From assembly GCF_001952935.1 (NCBI RefSeq), contig NZ_CP018319.1, positions 2,448,501-2,512,500 of the forward strand: a stretch of DNA of 64,000 nt. Direction: 5' to 3'. Origin of the DNA: Pseudomonas frederiksbergensis (GTDB lineage Bacteria > Pseudomonadota > Gammaproteobacteria > Pseudomonadales > Pseudomonadaceae). The notes beneath the pieces are model-generated. The model ran no database searches. It had not been told where the DNA came from and saw nothing but the letters and a program-made list of their open reading frames with translations. A program made the translations under genes and the position numbers. This document shows, in pieces, positions 1-8,498 of the stretch. Numbering within the stretch: position 1 is the stretch's first letter; each line of letters opens with the position of its first letter.

Positions 1-90
1 GGAGGTGGTTGCGTAGTTCGCTTCTAAACTGCTTCGGGTTGGCATAACCTGCCACTCAATTGCATTTGAACCATCAGGATCTGCCAAACC

Positions 91-567
91 ATGAAACTCG
101 ACGCCTACGACCGCAAGATTCTCGCCGCCCTGCAACGGGACGGTCGCCTGAGCAATGTGCAACTGGCTGACGAGATCGGCCTGTCCGCCTCGCCTTGCTT
201 GCGCCGGGTACGGATGCTTGAAGAGGCCGGGGTCATACGCGGTTACCAGGCCAATCTTGATCGCGACGAAGTGGGGCTTGGGTTGACGGTGTTTGTCGGG
301 GTCAAGGTCGAACGGCACAACGATGAACAGGCCGAAGCCTTTCGCCTGGCCGTGACCGCGTTGCCCGAGGTGATTTCGGCTTTTCTGGTGTCAGGGGAAT
401 CGGATTTTCTGCTGCAAGTGGTGGTGCCGGACCTGCGCGCCTATGACCGTTTTCTCACGGGGCGGTTGCTGAAGTTGCCGGGCGTGAGCGACATCCGCAG
501 CAACTTTGCGATTCATACGGTGAAGACCCCGGGGGCGTTGCCGCTGGAGCATTTACCCGCGAACTAA
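91..567 (+). CDS. Lrp/AsnC family transcriptional regulator
   Basis: This 158-residue protein has the full-length Lrp/AsnC layout: an N-terminal winged helix-turn-helix (about residues 3-60, opening with the family hallmark LDAYDRKIL) and a C-terminal RAM ligand-binding domain (about 65-150). Family members bind an amino acid and form octamers that wrap DNA. The upstream AGGA at about 75-78 is a weak ribosome site. The target is unknown. The divergent-neighbour rule does not help here, because the next gene (lpdA) converges on it. The stop codon is followed directly by a palindromic repeat that may end transcription. Family assignment is certain; ligand and regulon are not visible. Confidence 0.93.
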   Translation: MKLDAYDRKILAALQRDGRLSNVQLADEIGLSASPCLRRVRMLEEAGVIRGYQANLDRDEVGLGLTVFVGVKVERHNDEQAEAFRLAVTALPEVISAFLVSGESDFLLQVVVPDLRAYDRFLTGRLLKLPGVSDIRSNFAIHTVKTPGALPLEHLPAN

Positions 568-678
568 GATCGTTCCCACGCTCTGCGTGGGAATGCCTCA
601 ACGGACGCTCCGCGTTCGGCTTCGGAAGGGACGCGGAGCGCCCCGGGCTGCATTCCCACGCAGAGCGTGGGAACGATC
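568..678. repeat. 111-bp imperfect palindrome, GATCGTTCCCACGC family
   Basis: The outer arms are GATCGTTCCCACGCTCTGCG and its near-complement at the right end. The inner part holds a second palindrome (GGACGCTCCGCGT / ACGCGGAGCG). The element begins right after the Lrp stop codon. Related copies occur at 27108-27138 (arms only) and 54157-54256. It is an intergenic REP-like element that could fold in RNA and serve as the 3' end of both convergent genes. Confidence 0.85.
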
Positions 679-691
679 AGGGGCAACACCA

Positions 692-2092
692 TTACATCTG
701 CGTCGCCATCCCCTCCACATTCATCGCCGCCTGACGCAAGGCCTCGGAGCGGGTCGGGTGTGGATGGCAGGTCAGGGCGATGTCTTCGGCGGAGGCGCTG
801 AACTCCATGGCCACGCAATATTCGCCGATCATTTCACTGACGCTTGGACCCACCAGGTGCACGCCGAGAATCTCGTCAGTGCGCTCATCGGCCAGCACTT
901 TGGCGAAGCCTTCGGTTTCGTGATTGATCTTGGCCCGACTGTTGGCGGTGAAGGGAAACTTGCCAACCTTGTAGGCGCGGCCTTCGGCCTTGAGCTGCTC
1001 TTCGGTCTTGCCGACGCTGGCCAGTTCGGGTTTGGTGTAGATCACGTTGGGGATCAGGTCGTAGTTGACCTCGGCCGCTTTGCCGACAATCTGCTCGATG
1101 CAGACCATGGCCTCGTCTTCGGCTTTATGGGCGAGCATCGGCCCGGAGGTCACGTCGCCAATCACCCAGACGCCAGCCGCTTCGGTGCGATGACCCTTGT
1201 TGGCGAGCATGCCGCGTTTATCCGTGGCGAGGCCGACGTTCTCCAGCCCCAGGCCTTGGGTGTAAGGCCGGCGTCCGATGGATACCAGCACGTAATCCGC
1301 TTCAATCGTTTCGGCCGTGCCACCAGCCGCGGGCTCGACGCTGAGTTGAACGCCGGTGGCGGAGGTTGTGGCGCGGGTGACCTTGCAACTCAATTTGAAG
1401 TCGATGCCCTGTTTGCTCAACGAACGTTGCAGGGTTTTGCCGGCTTCACTGTCCACACCGGGGCAGATCCGGTCGAGAAACTCGATCACCGTCACCTGAG
1501 CGCCCAAACGCCGCCACACCGAACCCAGCTCCAGACCGATCACCCCAGCGCCGATCACCACCAGATGCTTGGGCACTTCAGCCAGCGACAGCGCGCCCGT
1601 CGAATCGAGGATACGTTTGTTGTCGATGTCTACGCCGGGCAGGGGAGTGGGCTCGGAGCCGGTGGCGATGATGATGTTCTTCGCGGTCAGTTCGGTCTTG
1701 CCGCCCTGGCTGTCGGTCACCGTGACTTTGCCGGGCCCGTCGATGTGGCCCCAGCCCTTGATCCAGTGGACCTTGTTTTTGCGAAACAGAAACTCGATGC
1801 CTTTGGTCAACCCGGCAACGCTTTCATCCTTTTGTTTCATCATCTGCGCGAGGTTGAGTGTGGGTTTGACTTCGATCCCCAGGTTGGCGAATTCCGTGCC
1901 CATGGCAGCGTCGTAGAGTTCGGAAGCATGCAGCAACGCTTTTGACGGCATGCACCCGACGTTCAGGCAGGTGCCGCCGAGTGTGGCGCGTCCTTCTATG
2001 CAGGCTGCTCTGAGGCCCAACTGACCGGCGCGGATCGCCGCGTTATAACCACCGGGGCCTCCGCCCAGAATCACGACGTCATAGATGCTCAT
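692..2092 (-). CDS. lpdA: dihydrolipoyl dehydrogenase (E3)
   Basis: This 466-residue FAD-dependent E3 enzyme reoxidises dihydrolipoamide on 2-oxoacid dehydrogenase or glycine-cleavage complexes using NAD+. The FAD-binding GGGPGG motif is at the N-terminus (MSIYDVVILGGG). The redox disulfide is GGTCLNVGC, the NAD site is GAGVIGLE, and the C-terminal active-site pair is in HPHPTRSE. I chose the ATG at 2092 because an AGGAG lies seven bases upstream; a longer frame to 2200 has no such signal. The gene stands alone, without E1 or E2 genes, as for the extra Lpd paralogues of pseudomonads. Which complex it serves cannot be told from the sequence. Confidence 0.95.
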   Translation of the reverse strand: MSIYDVVILGGGPGGYNAAIRAGQLGLRAACIEGRATLGGTCLNVGCMPSKALLHASELYDAAMGTEFANLGIEVKPTLNLAQMMKQKDESVAGLTKGIEFLFRKNKVHWIKGWGHIDGPGKVTVTDSQGGKTELTAKNIIIATGSEPTPLPGVDIDNKRILDSTGALSLAEVPKHLVVIGAGVIGLELGSVWRRLGAQVTVIEFLDRICPGVDSEAGKTLQRSLSKQGIDFKLSCKVTRATTSATGVQLSVEPAAGGTAETIEADYVLVSIGRRPYTQGLGLENVGLATDKRGMLANKGHRTEAAGVWVIGDVTSGPMLAHKAEDEAMVCIEQIVGKAAEVNYDLIPNVIYTKPELASVGKTEEQLKAEGRAYKVGKFPFTANSRAKINHETEGFAKVLADERTDEILGVHLVGPSVSEMIGEYCVAMEFSASAEDIALTCHPHPTRSEALRQAAMNVEGMATQM

Positions 2093-2147
2093 GGTGTACT
2101 CCTGGAGTGAATCGGATCGGAATGGGTAACCGTAGTTCCTGGATAAA

Positions 2148-2161
2148 ATTACGAACGTAAT
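2148..2161. promoter_or_regulatory. 14-bp palindrome upstream of lpdA
   Basis: ATTACGAACGTAAT is a perfect inverted repeat (6-bp arms, AA centre) 56 bp upstream of the lpdA start, in the divergent region. It is distinct from the Zur-like site at 2255-2273. It may be an operator for lpdA; the binding protein is unknown. Confidence 0.3.
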
Positions 2162-2254
2162 ATGTGCGTTCCGCAGCGTTCCGGTCAAGGCTTCAGCCAA
2201 GCGACAGGTTGAGCCCCTTTAGATGCAGCATTTAAGAACGGAAATTTCACGGCT

Positions 2255-2273
2255 TTCGTTATATCGTAACGAA
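2255..2273. promoter_or_regulatory. candidate Zur box of the SPFH-ATPase operon
   Basis: Perfect 7-bp arms TTCGTTA and TAACGAA flank a 5-bp centre (TATCG). The core GTTATATCGTAAC matches 10 of 13 positions of the core GTTATACTATAAC found before zigA in this window. It ends seven bases before the first ATG of the operon, so bound Zur would block the promoter or start. The downstream genes encode a metal ATPase with a His-rich partner, which supports zinc control. Confidence 0.6.
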
Positions 2274-2280
2274 TTGCGAT

Positions 2281-4263
2281 ATGAGCAACGATAACTGGGG
2301 TGGTATGCAAGTCGATCTCGATGTCGATGGGACGCAAGTAGCCGGGCTGCCGCGTTTCCAGCAGGCGGTTTTTCAAGGGCGAAGATTGCGTCAGTTCGCA
2401 ATCGGTCTCGGCGCTCTGGCGGCGATTGGTTGGTTGCTGGCGTTTTTTGTCGGGTTGTTTGCGCCGCAGTCTCTGTGGCCTGCGTTGCTGGTCAATCAGA
2501 GTGCCGGTTTGCTGGTGTTGGTCGCCGGTTTGCAATCGGCCTGGTGGGTGACGCAGTGGCGCGCGCGGGCGTTGAACCCGGTTGTGCAGGTCGTCGTTGC
2601 TGACGAAGTCGTTGCCCCGGTGGGCTGGTACGAACGGCTGCTGGATCGGCTCAGCCAGCGATGGCTGCGAATGCTGGTGCAGATCGGCGCGCCGACATTG
2701 TGGCTCGCGGGTTGGTCGCTGTTGACGTTGGTGAGCATCGAACAGGTCTGGAACCTTGCTCTGCCGCCGGCCACACTGGGAGTGTCCGCCAGTGTCGGTG
2801 CGGCGCTGTCCTTGTTGCTGGCCTTCGGTTTGTTGGTGCTGGAGCGACAGCTGGCACAGGAAAACGTCGCGCAATGGCCCGAAGCAGCGTCGTTGGCGCA
2901 GCTGACTCGGGTGGCGATCATTTGTCTGGTGCTCAGCGCTTTGTGCCTGTTGCTGGGTGGCGAAACCTCGGTCTGGCCGGTGCGTCTGGCGGTGCTGATC
3001 GGCCTGCTGCCAGGGTTGGTCGCCGCCGAGCTGCTGTTGCGCGCCTTGCTGTCGTTGTTCAGTCCGCAGCGCGAGCAACTCGAACCTGCCTTGTTGGCGC
3101 GCAGCTTCGTCGCCGACATGCTGCGCTGGCCGCCGCAACCCTTGTTGGCGTTGCAGCATGAATTGCACAACCGCTTCGGCATCGATCTGCGGCAGATCTG
3201 GGCCCTCACCTACATGCGCCGGGCATTTTTTCCGGTGCTGCTGGTGGTGGCAATTGTCGGTTGGTCACTCACCGGCATTCACGAAATCCCCCTGCAAGGG
3301 CGAGGCATCTACGAGCGATTCGGCAAACCGGTGGAGGTGTTCGGTCCTGGTTTGCACGCGGGTTTGCCTTGGCCGCTGGGTCGAGTGTTGAGTGTCGAGA
3401 ACGGTGTGGTCCACGAGTTGGCCACCAGTGTTGGCGACACACCGGCGCCGGTCGTGGCCGATCCCGCCGAAGGCCCGGCGCCCGCGATTGCCAATCGCTT
3501 GTGGGACGCGAGCCATGTGAATGACAAATCCCAGGTTATCGCCAGCAGTCGAGCCGACAAGCAGAGCTTTCAGATCGTCAACATGGACGTGCGTTTCGTC
3601 TACCGCATCGGCCTGAGCGATCATGCGGCGTTGGCGGCGACCTACAACAGTGCCGATGTCCCGACGCTGATCCGCAGCACCGCCAGCCGGATTCTGGTCC
3701 ACGATTTTGCCTCGCGCACCCTCGACGGTTTGCTCGGCGAAGACAGGGTAGGGCTCGCCGAAGAGATTGGTCGGGCGGTACAGGCTGACCTGCACAAACT
3801 CGACAGCGGCGTGGAAATTCTCGCCACCGTGGTCGAGGCGATTCATCCGCCGGCCGGTGCCGCCAATGCTTATCACGGCGTCCAGGCTGCGCAGATTGGC
3901 GCCCAGGCATTGATTTCCCGCGAGCGTGGGGCGGCGGCGCAAGCGACCAATCAGGCGCAATTGCAGGCCAGCATCGCTCGCGATCAAGCGACGGCCAGCG
4001 CACGTGAAATCAACGCCACCGCCCAAGCGGCTGACCTGAAATTCAGCGCCGAGCAAAAAGCCTACGCCAGCGCCGGCCAGGCCTTCGTGCTGGAGCAGTA
4101 CTTGAGTCAACTGTCCCAAGGCTTGGCCAATGCCAAATTGCTGGTGCTCGATCATCGTCTGGGCGGCAGCAGTAACGCGCCGACCATCGACCTCCGTACC
4201 TTCACGCTGCCGGCTGACCCTGCGCCGGCGCGTAAAAACGCTCAGCCAGGAGCTGCCAATTGA
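2281..4263 (+). CDS. polytopic membrane SPFH (HflK-like) protein
   Basis: This 660-residue protein joins a multi-span N-terminus to an SPFH/band-7 domain. About six or seven hydrophobic segments lie between residues 38 and 335, the last being FFPVLLVVAIVGWSLTGI. The SPFH domain follows (about 337-560, beginning GIYERFGKPVEVFGPGLHAG), then an Ala/Gln-rich coiled coil. Classical HflK has a single span, so the polytopic N-terminus is distinctive. It is gene 1 of a four-gene operon with ATGA overlaps. No Shine-Dalgarno is visible at ATG 2281. ATG 2305, with GGGG just upstream, is an alternative start. Likely role: scaffold or regulator of the metal ATPase encoded at the end of the operon (inference). 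Confidence 0.85.
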   Translation: MSNDNWGGMQVDLDVDGTQVAGLPRFQQAVFQGRRLRQFAIGLGALAAIGWLLAFFVGLFAPQSLWPALLVNQSAGLLVLVAGLQSAWWVTQWRARALNPVVQVVVADEVVAPVGWYERLLDRLSQRWLRMLVQIGAPTLWLAGWSLLTLVSIEQVWNLALPPATLGVSASVGAALSLLLAFGLLVLERQLAQENVAQWPEAASLAQLTRVAIICLVLSALCLLLGGETSVWPVRLAVLIGLLPGLVAAELLLRALLSLFSPQREQLEPALLARSFVADMLRWPPQPLLALQHELHNRFGIDLRQIWALTYMRRAFFPVLLVVAIVGWSLTGIHEIPLQGRGIYERFGKPVEVFGPGLHAGLPWPLGRVLSVENGVVHELATSVGDTPAPVVADPAEGPAPAIANRLWDASHVNDKSQVIASSRADKQSFQIVNMDVRFVYRIGLSDHAALAATYNSADVPTLIRSTASRILVHDFASRTLDGLLGEDRVGLAEEIGRAVQADLHKLDSGVEILATVVEAIHPPAGAANAYHGVQAAQIGAQALISRERGAAAQATNQAQLQASIARDQATASAREINATAQAADLKFSAEQKAYASAGQAFVLEQYLSQLSQGLANAKLLVLDHRLGGSSNAPTIDLRTFTLPADPAPARKNAQPGAAN

Positions 4264-5309
4264 GCCAGTCGCACACACACGATCACGATGACCACACTGG
4301 CCACGATCACGGCCACGGCGGGCATCACCACGGCCATCACCACCACGGCCATCACCACCACGGTGATCCCCAAGAAGCGGGCCCGTTCCCATGGCGGCGA
4401 ATGGGCTGGGCAGCGTTGCTGGTGGCGTTCGCCATCGCGGCAGCGAGCCTGGTGCAAGTGCGTTCGGGGGAGGCGACGGTGATCACGCGTTTCGGTAATC
4501 CGTCGCGGGTATTGCTGGAACCAGGTCTTGGCTGGCGTTGGCCTGCTCCTTTTGAAGCGGCGATTCCTGTCGATCTGCGACTGCGCACGACCTCGAGTGG
4601 TTTACAGGATGTGGGTACGCGGGACGGTTTGCGCATCATCGTTCAGGCGTATGTGGCCTGGCAGGTTCAGGGCGATCCGGACAACGTGCAACGTTTCATG
4701 CGCGCCGTACAGAACCAGCCGGACGAAGCGGCGCGGCAAATTCGCACGTTTGTGGGGTCGGCTTTGGAAACCACGGCCAGCAGTTTTGATCTGGCTAACC
4801 TGGTGAACACCGACGCCAACCAAGTACACATCGCTGATTTTGAAGCGCAGTTACGTCAGCAAATCGATCAGCAGCTGCTCACCACTTATGGCGTGCGGGT
4901 GCTGCAAGTCGGCATCGAGCGTCTGACGTTGCCGTCGGTAACCCTCACCGCTACGGTCGATCGCATGCGTGCCGAGCGTGAAACAATCGCCACCGAACGC
5001 ACAGCCATCGGCAAGCGCGAAGCGGCGCAAATCCGTTCTGCCGCCGAGCGTGATGCACGAATCGTACAAGCCGATGCGACGGTGAAAGCGGCCGATATCG
5101 AAGCGCAATCGCGCGTCGAAGCCGCACAAATTTACGGTCGCGCCTACGCTGGGTCTCCTCAGCTCTACAACCTGCTGCGTTCGCTCGACACGCTAGGCAC
5201 GATCGTCACGCCTGGCACCAAACTGATTCTGCGCACCGACGCCGCGCCGTTCCGGGTGTTGGTTGACGGTCCGCCGACCCTCGATAACAAGTCCGGGTCG
5301 CAGCCATGA
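4260..5309 (+). CDS. HflK-like SPFH protein with His-rich N-terminal tail
   Basis: This 349-residue protein starts in a 4-bp ATGA overlap with the upstream gene. Residues 5-34 contain 18 histidines with a few Asp, a typical zinc/nickel-binding tail. One transmembrane helix follows at about residues 46-65, then an SPFH domain (VRSGEATVITRFGNPSRVL onward) and a coiled-coil region rich in Ala, Glu and Arg. SPFH proteins form membrane rings; HflK/HflC restrain FtsH in E. coli. The cytoplasmic His tail and the shared operon with a P1B ATPase suggest that it collects or hands over metal. The role is inferred; domain identity is clear. Confidence 0.87.
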   Translation: MSQSHTHDHDDHTGHDHGHGGHHHGHHHHGHHHHGDPQEAGPFPWRRMGWAALLVAFAIAAASLVQVRSGEATVITRFGNPSRVLLEPGLGWRWPAPFEAAIPVDLRLRTTSSGLQDVGTRDGLRIIVQAYVAWQVQGDPDNVQRFMRAVQNQPDEAARQIRTFVGSALETTASSFDLANLVNTDANQVHIADFEAQLRQQIDQQLLTTYGVRVLQVGIERLTLPSVTLTATVDRMRAERETIATERTAIGKREAAQIRSAAERDARIVQADATVKAADIEAQSRVEAAQIYGRAYAGSPQLYNLLRSLDTLGTIVTPGTKLILRTDAAPFRVLVDGPPTLDNKSGSQP

Positions 5310-6364
5310 AATTAGTTCCACGTGGAACAAACGAGTTAAGCAGTCCCTGGATTCAGGCGGGGCGATTGGCTTTTTTGGCCCTTTACGCCGTGACAGTGCT
5401 GGCCGCTTTGGTGTGGGCATTTTCCAATGTGCGGCAGATTGATCCGCAAAATCGCGCGGTGGTTTTGCACTTCGGCGCACTGGATCGCATCCAGAATGCG
5501 GGTCTGCTATTGGCCTGGCCCCGTCCGTTTGAGCAGGTGATTTTGTTGCCCGCGGCGGATCGGGTGATGGAGCGTCGGGTGGAAAACCTGTTGCGCACCG
5601 ATGCAGCATTGCAGGCAGACCGAGTGGCGAGTTTCGCCACACCGATCAGCGATGCACTCGCCGGCTCCGGTTATTTGCTGACCGGTGACGCGGGCGTGGT
5701 GCAACTGGATGTGCGGGTTTTCTACAAAGTCACCGAGCCCTATGCCTTCGTCCTGCAAGGCGAACATGTGTTGCCGGCATTGGATCGATTGGTGACTCGC
5801 AGCGCGGTGACCCTCACTGCCGCACGAGATCTGGACACCATTCTGGTGGCGCGCCCAGAACTCATCGGTGCGGATAAACAGGCTGCCGAACGGCGCGAAC
5901 GGCTACGCGGTGATCTGGTGCAAGGCATCAATCGGCGCCTGGCTGACCTGACCGCGACCGGGCAGGGGTTAGGCATTGAAGTGGCACGAGTCGACGTGCA
6001 ATCGAGTCTGCCCGGGCCCGCGGTCAACGCTTTCAACGCTGTTCTGACCGCCAGTCAACAAGCCGACAAAGCCGTGGCCAATGCTCGCACCGAAGCGGAG
6101 AAACTGACTCAGACCGCCAACGAACAAGCCGATCGCACGCTGCAAGTCGCTCACGCCCAAGCGAGCGAACGGCTGGCCAAAGCCTCGGCGGACACGGCCA
6201 CGGTGTTGAGCCTGGCCAAGGCGCAACAACAAGGGACCGACCCGCAAATGCTGCTGCGCATCTACCGCGAACGGATGCCGAAGATTCTCGGTCAGGCCGG
6301 TTCGGTGACCACGGTCAATCCGAAAGACGATTCCCGCCTGATCATTCAGGGAGCTGCACAATGA
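5306..6364 (+). CDS. HflC-like SPFH protein
   Basis: This 352-residue single-span SPFH protein starts in an ATGA overlap with the His-rich partner. The transmembrane helix is at about residues 16-36 and the SPFH domain at about 40-240, beginning DPQNRAVVLHFGALDRIQ. A helical Ala/Gln/Glu-rich tail follows. It probably forms a hetero-ring with the preceding protein, as HflC does with HflK. It is not the housekeeping hflC, which sits with hflX and hflK elsewhere in pseudomonads. Its first codons contain a parS-like palindrome (5314-5329). Confidence 0.87.
   Translation: MKLVPRGTNELSSPWIQAGRLAFLALYAVTVLAALVWAFSNVRQIDPQNRAVVLHFGALDRIQNAGLLLAWPRPFEQVILLPAADRVMERRVENLLRTDAALQADRVASFATPISDALAGSGYLLTGDAGVVQLDVRVFYKVTEPYAFVLQGEHVLPALDRLVTRSAVTLTAARDLDTILVARPELIGADKQAAERRERLRGDLVQGINRRLADLTATGQGLGIEVARVDVQSSLPGPAVNAFNAVLTASQQADKAVANARTEAEKLTQTANEQADRTLQVAHAQASERLAKASADTATVLSLAKAQQQGTDPQMLLRIYRERMPKILGQAGSVTTVNPKDDSRLIIQGAAQ
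5314..5329. promoter_or_regulatory. parS-like site, copy 1
   Basis: AGTTCCACGTGGAACA contains the 14-bp perfect palindrome GTTCCACGTGGAAC, the core of the chromosomal ParB site of pseudomonads. It differs from the usual 16-mer only at the first base. It lies inside the start of the HflC-like gene, encoding L-V-P-R-G-T. The identical 16-mer recurs at 17495-17510. Confidence 0.7.
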
Positions 6365-8271
6365 CCACTCCAACCGCCGCCGCACCGAGCATGTTGTCCT
6401 CGGCTGAACAACGCAGCGCCGCGCGTCAATTGACCCTGGCCATGCTCGCACTTGGCCTGCTCGCGCTCGGCCTGACCTGGCGCTGGTTGTCGCCGGAGCA
6501 GACGGGCGTCAGTCAATTGCTGCTGGGCTTTGCTTCGTTATTGGTCGCGGTGCCCGTGATGCGTTCAGCCTGGTACAGCCTGCGTTATCCGAGCCTGCAC
6601 GGGATCACCGATCAATTGATCGCGCTGGCCATGCTCGGGGCGTGGGCCACGGGGGATCTGCTGACCGCGGCGTTGCTGCCGATCATCATGATCTTCGGTC
6701 ACGTACTGGAAGAGCGCAGCGTGATCGGCTCGCAGGAGGCGATTCGCGCCCTCGGCAAACTGACGCGCAGCCACGCGCGCAAAGTTCAGGCCGACGGCTC
6801 TATCGTCGAAGTCGATAACGGCACACTCAAGGCGGGCGATCTGGTCGAGGTGCGCGCAGGTGATCGAGTGCCGGCGGATGGTCAGGTGTTGTCGGGTCAG
6901 GCGAGCCTGGACACCGCTTCGATTACTGGCGAATCGGTGCCGATGGAGGCGGGCGTCGGCATGCAAGTCTTCGGCGGCGCGATCAACCTCGACGGTCTGC
7001 TGCGTATCGAGGTGACTCGCACCGGCAATGAATCGACCCTCGGCAAAGTCATCGCGCTGATGCAAAGTGCCGAGCGTTCCAAACCACCGATCACGCGTTT
7101 GCTGGAGCGCTACGCCGGCAGCTACATGGTGCTGGTGTTGCTGCTGGCCGCCGTGACCTGGTTCGTCACTAACGATGCCCAGGCCATGCTCGCCGTGTTA
7201 GTGGCGGCCTGTCCTTGCGCACTGGTGTTGTCGGCACCGGCCACGGCGATTGCCGGGGTGGCGGTGGCCGCTCGGCACGGGATTCTGATTCGCAGCTCCG
7301 CGTTCCTCGAAGAGTTGGCAGACCTGACGTCACTGGTGGTCGACAAGACCGGAACGCTGACCTTTGGCACCTTGCGTTTGCAATCCATCGACAGTCCGCT
7401 CGAGGATCGCAGTCACGTCCTTAAACTCGCTGCCAGCCTCGGTTCAGCCAGCAGTCATCCGGTCAGCCGCGCGCTCGCCGGGTTGGTCACCCAGGAACAT
7501 TTCCTGCTGCTCTCCGACATCCACGAGCGTCAGGGGTTGGGCATGGTGGCGATGACGGAGCAGGGCGAGGCGGCGCTCGGTCGTCCGGAGTTGTTCGTGC
7601 AATTGGGTATCGCCACTTCAAATGTCCCCGACCACGATGGCCCGATTGCCGGGCTGGCGCTCAACGGCGAATTCCTCGCCTGGCTGTTGCTGGCCGACAG
7701 CGTCAAACCCGAGGCTCGATTTGCCTTGAGCGAGCTACGTGAATTGGGGTTGGGCCGGCAGTTGCTGCTGACAGGTGATCGGCAAAGCGTCGCACACACC
7801 TTGGCGCGTAATGTCGGGATCAGCGACGTTGAAGCTCAAGCGTTGCCCGAGGACAAACTCAATCGCGTGCTGAAGGAAATCGGCAGCGGCTTCCGGCCGA
7901 TGGTCGTGGGAGACGGGATCAACGATTCGCTGGCGCTCAAGGCCGGGGTGGTTGGCGTCGCCATGGGCGCAGGCGGGGCGGACATTGCGCTGGCTTCGGC
8001 CGACATCGTCCTGATCGGCAGCGACCTGCGTCGACTCGGCACGTGTGTGCGCTTGAGTCGCCAATGCCGGCACACCTTGCAGGTTAACGTGATCATCGGT
8101 CTGGGCTGGACGCTGGCGATTGTAGCCTTCGCCGCCTTCGGCTGGCTTGGCGCTGCGGGTGCGATGATTGCTGCGCTGTTGCACAATTTCAGCACGCTGC
8201 TGGTGTTGGGGAACGCCGGGCGTTTACTGCGTTTTCAGGAACCCTTGCTCAAGCTTGAGGATGAAGATTGA
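6361..8271 (+). CDS. hmtA: P1B-type metal-transporting ATPase, HmtA-like
   Basis: This 636-residue P-type ATPase has TGES (actuator), the membrane metal motif CPC (AACPCALVLSAP), the phosphorylation site DKTGTLT and the hinge GDGIND. It lacks an N-terminal CxxC metal-binding domain. HmtA of P. aeruginosa, a zinc/copper importer, has this architecture and is likewise preceded by HflK/HflC-like genes. The gene starts in an ATGA overlap with the SPFH gene, so translation is coupled. The upstream Zur-like box suggests induction on zinc starvation, favouring import over efflux. Substrate and direction are inferred from context. Confidence 0.85.
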   Translation: MTTPTAAAPSMLSSAEQRSAARQLTLAMLALGLLALGLTWRWLSPEQTGVSQLLLGFASLLVAVPVMRSAWYSLRYPSLHGITDQLIALAMLGAWATGDLLTAALLPIIMIFGHVLEERSVIGSQEAIRALGKLTRSHARKVQADGSIVEVDNGTLKAGDLVEVRAGDRVPADGQVLSGQASLDTASITGESVPMEAGVGMQVFGGAINLDGLLRIEVTRTGNESTLGKVIALMQSAERSKPPITRLLERYAGSYMVLVLLLAAVTWFVTNDAQAMLAVLVAACPCALVLSAPATAIAGVAVAARHGILIRSSAFLEELADLTSLVVDKTGTLTFGTLRLQSIDSPLEDRSHVLKLAASLGSASSHPVSRALAGLVTQEHFLLLSDIHERQGLGMVAMTEQGEAALGRPELFVQLGIATSNVPDHDGPIAGLALNGEFLAWLLLADSVKPEARFALSELRELGLGRQLLLTGDRQSVAHTLARNVGISDVEAQALPEDKLNRVLKEIGSGFRPMVVGDGINDSLALKAGVVGVAMGAGGADIALASADIVLIGSDLRRLGTCVRLSRQCRHTLQVNVIIGLGWTLAIVAFAAFGWLGAAGAMIAALLHNFSTLLVLGNAGRLLRFQEPLLKLEDED

Positions 8272-8498
8272 GGCCGCCGGGGGAATGCTCTAAATAGCGC
8301 GATTACGGGCGGTTTGAAGTTTTCAGAACTGTACGACGAATTCGTAGTCATCTACGTGAGGGCAATCACTTTCGTGAATTCGCGACGGTGGGTTCGAGCG
8401 TTACGAATCATGGAAAAAGGGCGATCAATTCGATAGCCAGCTATTTTTCAAGGATGGTCTACCCTCACATCAGACGTCTGAAACTAGAGGGACTCTCC

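Noticed and set aside
587..1945. Long plus-strand ORF of 452 codons opposite lpdA
   Set aside because: It is antisense to a well-supported enzyme gene, has no recognisable domain and arises from GC-rich codon bias.
4314..4362. CRISPR-like or minisatellite array
   Set aside because: The short repeats simply encode a His-rich tail in frame; there are no unique spacers.
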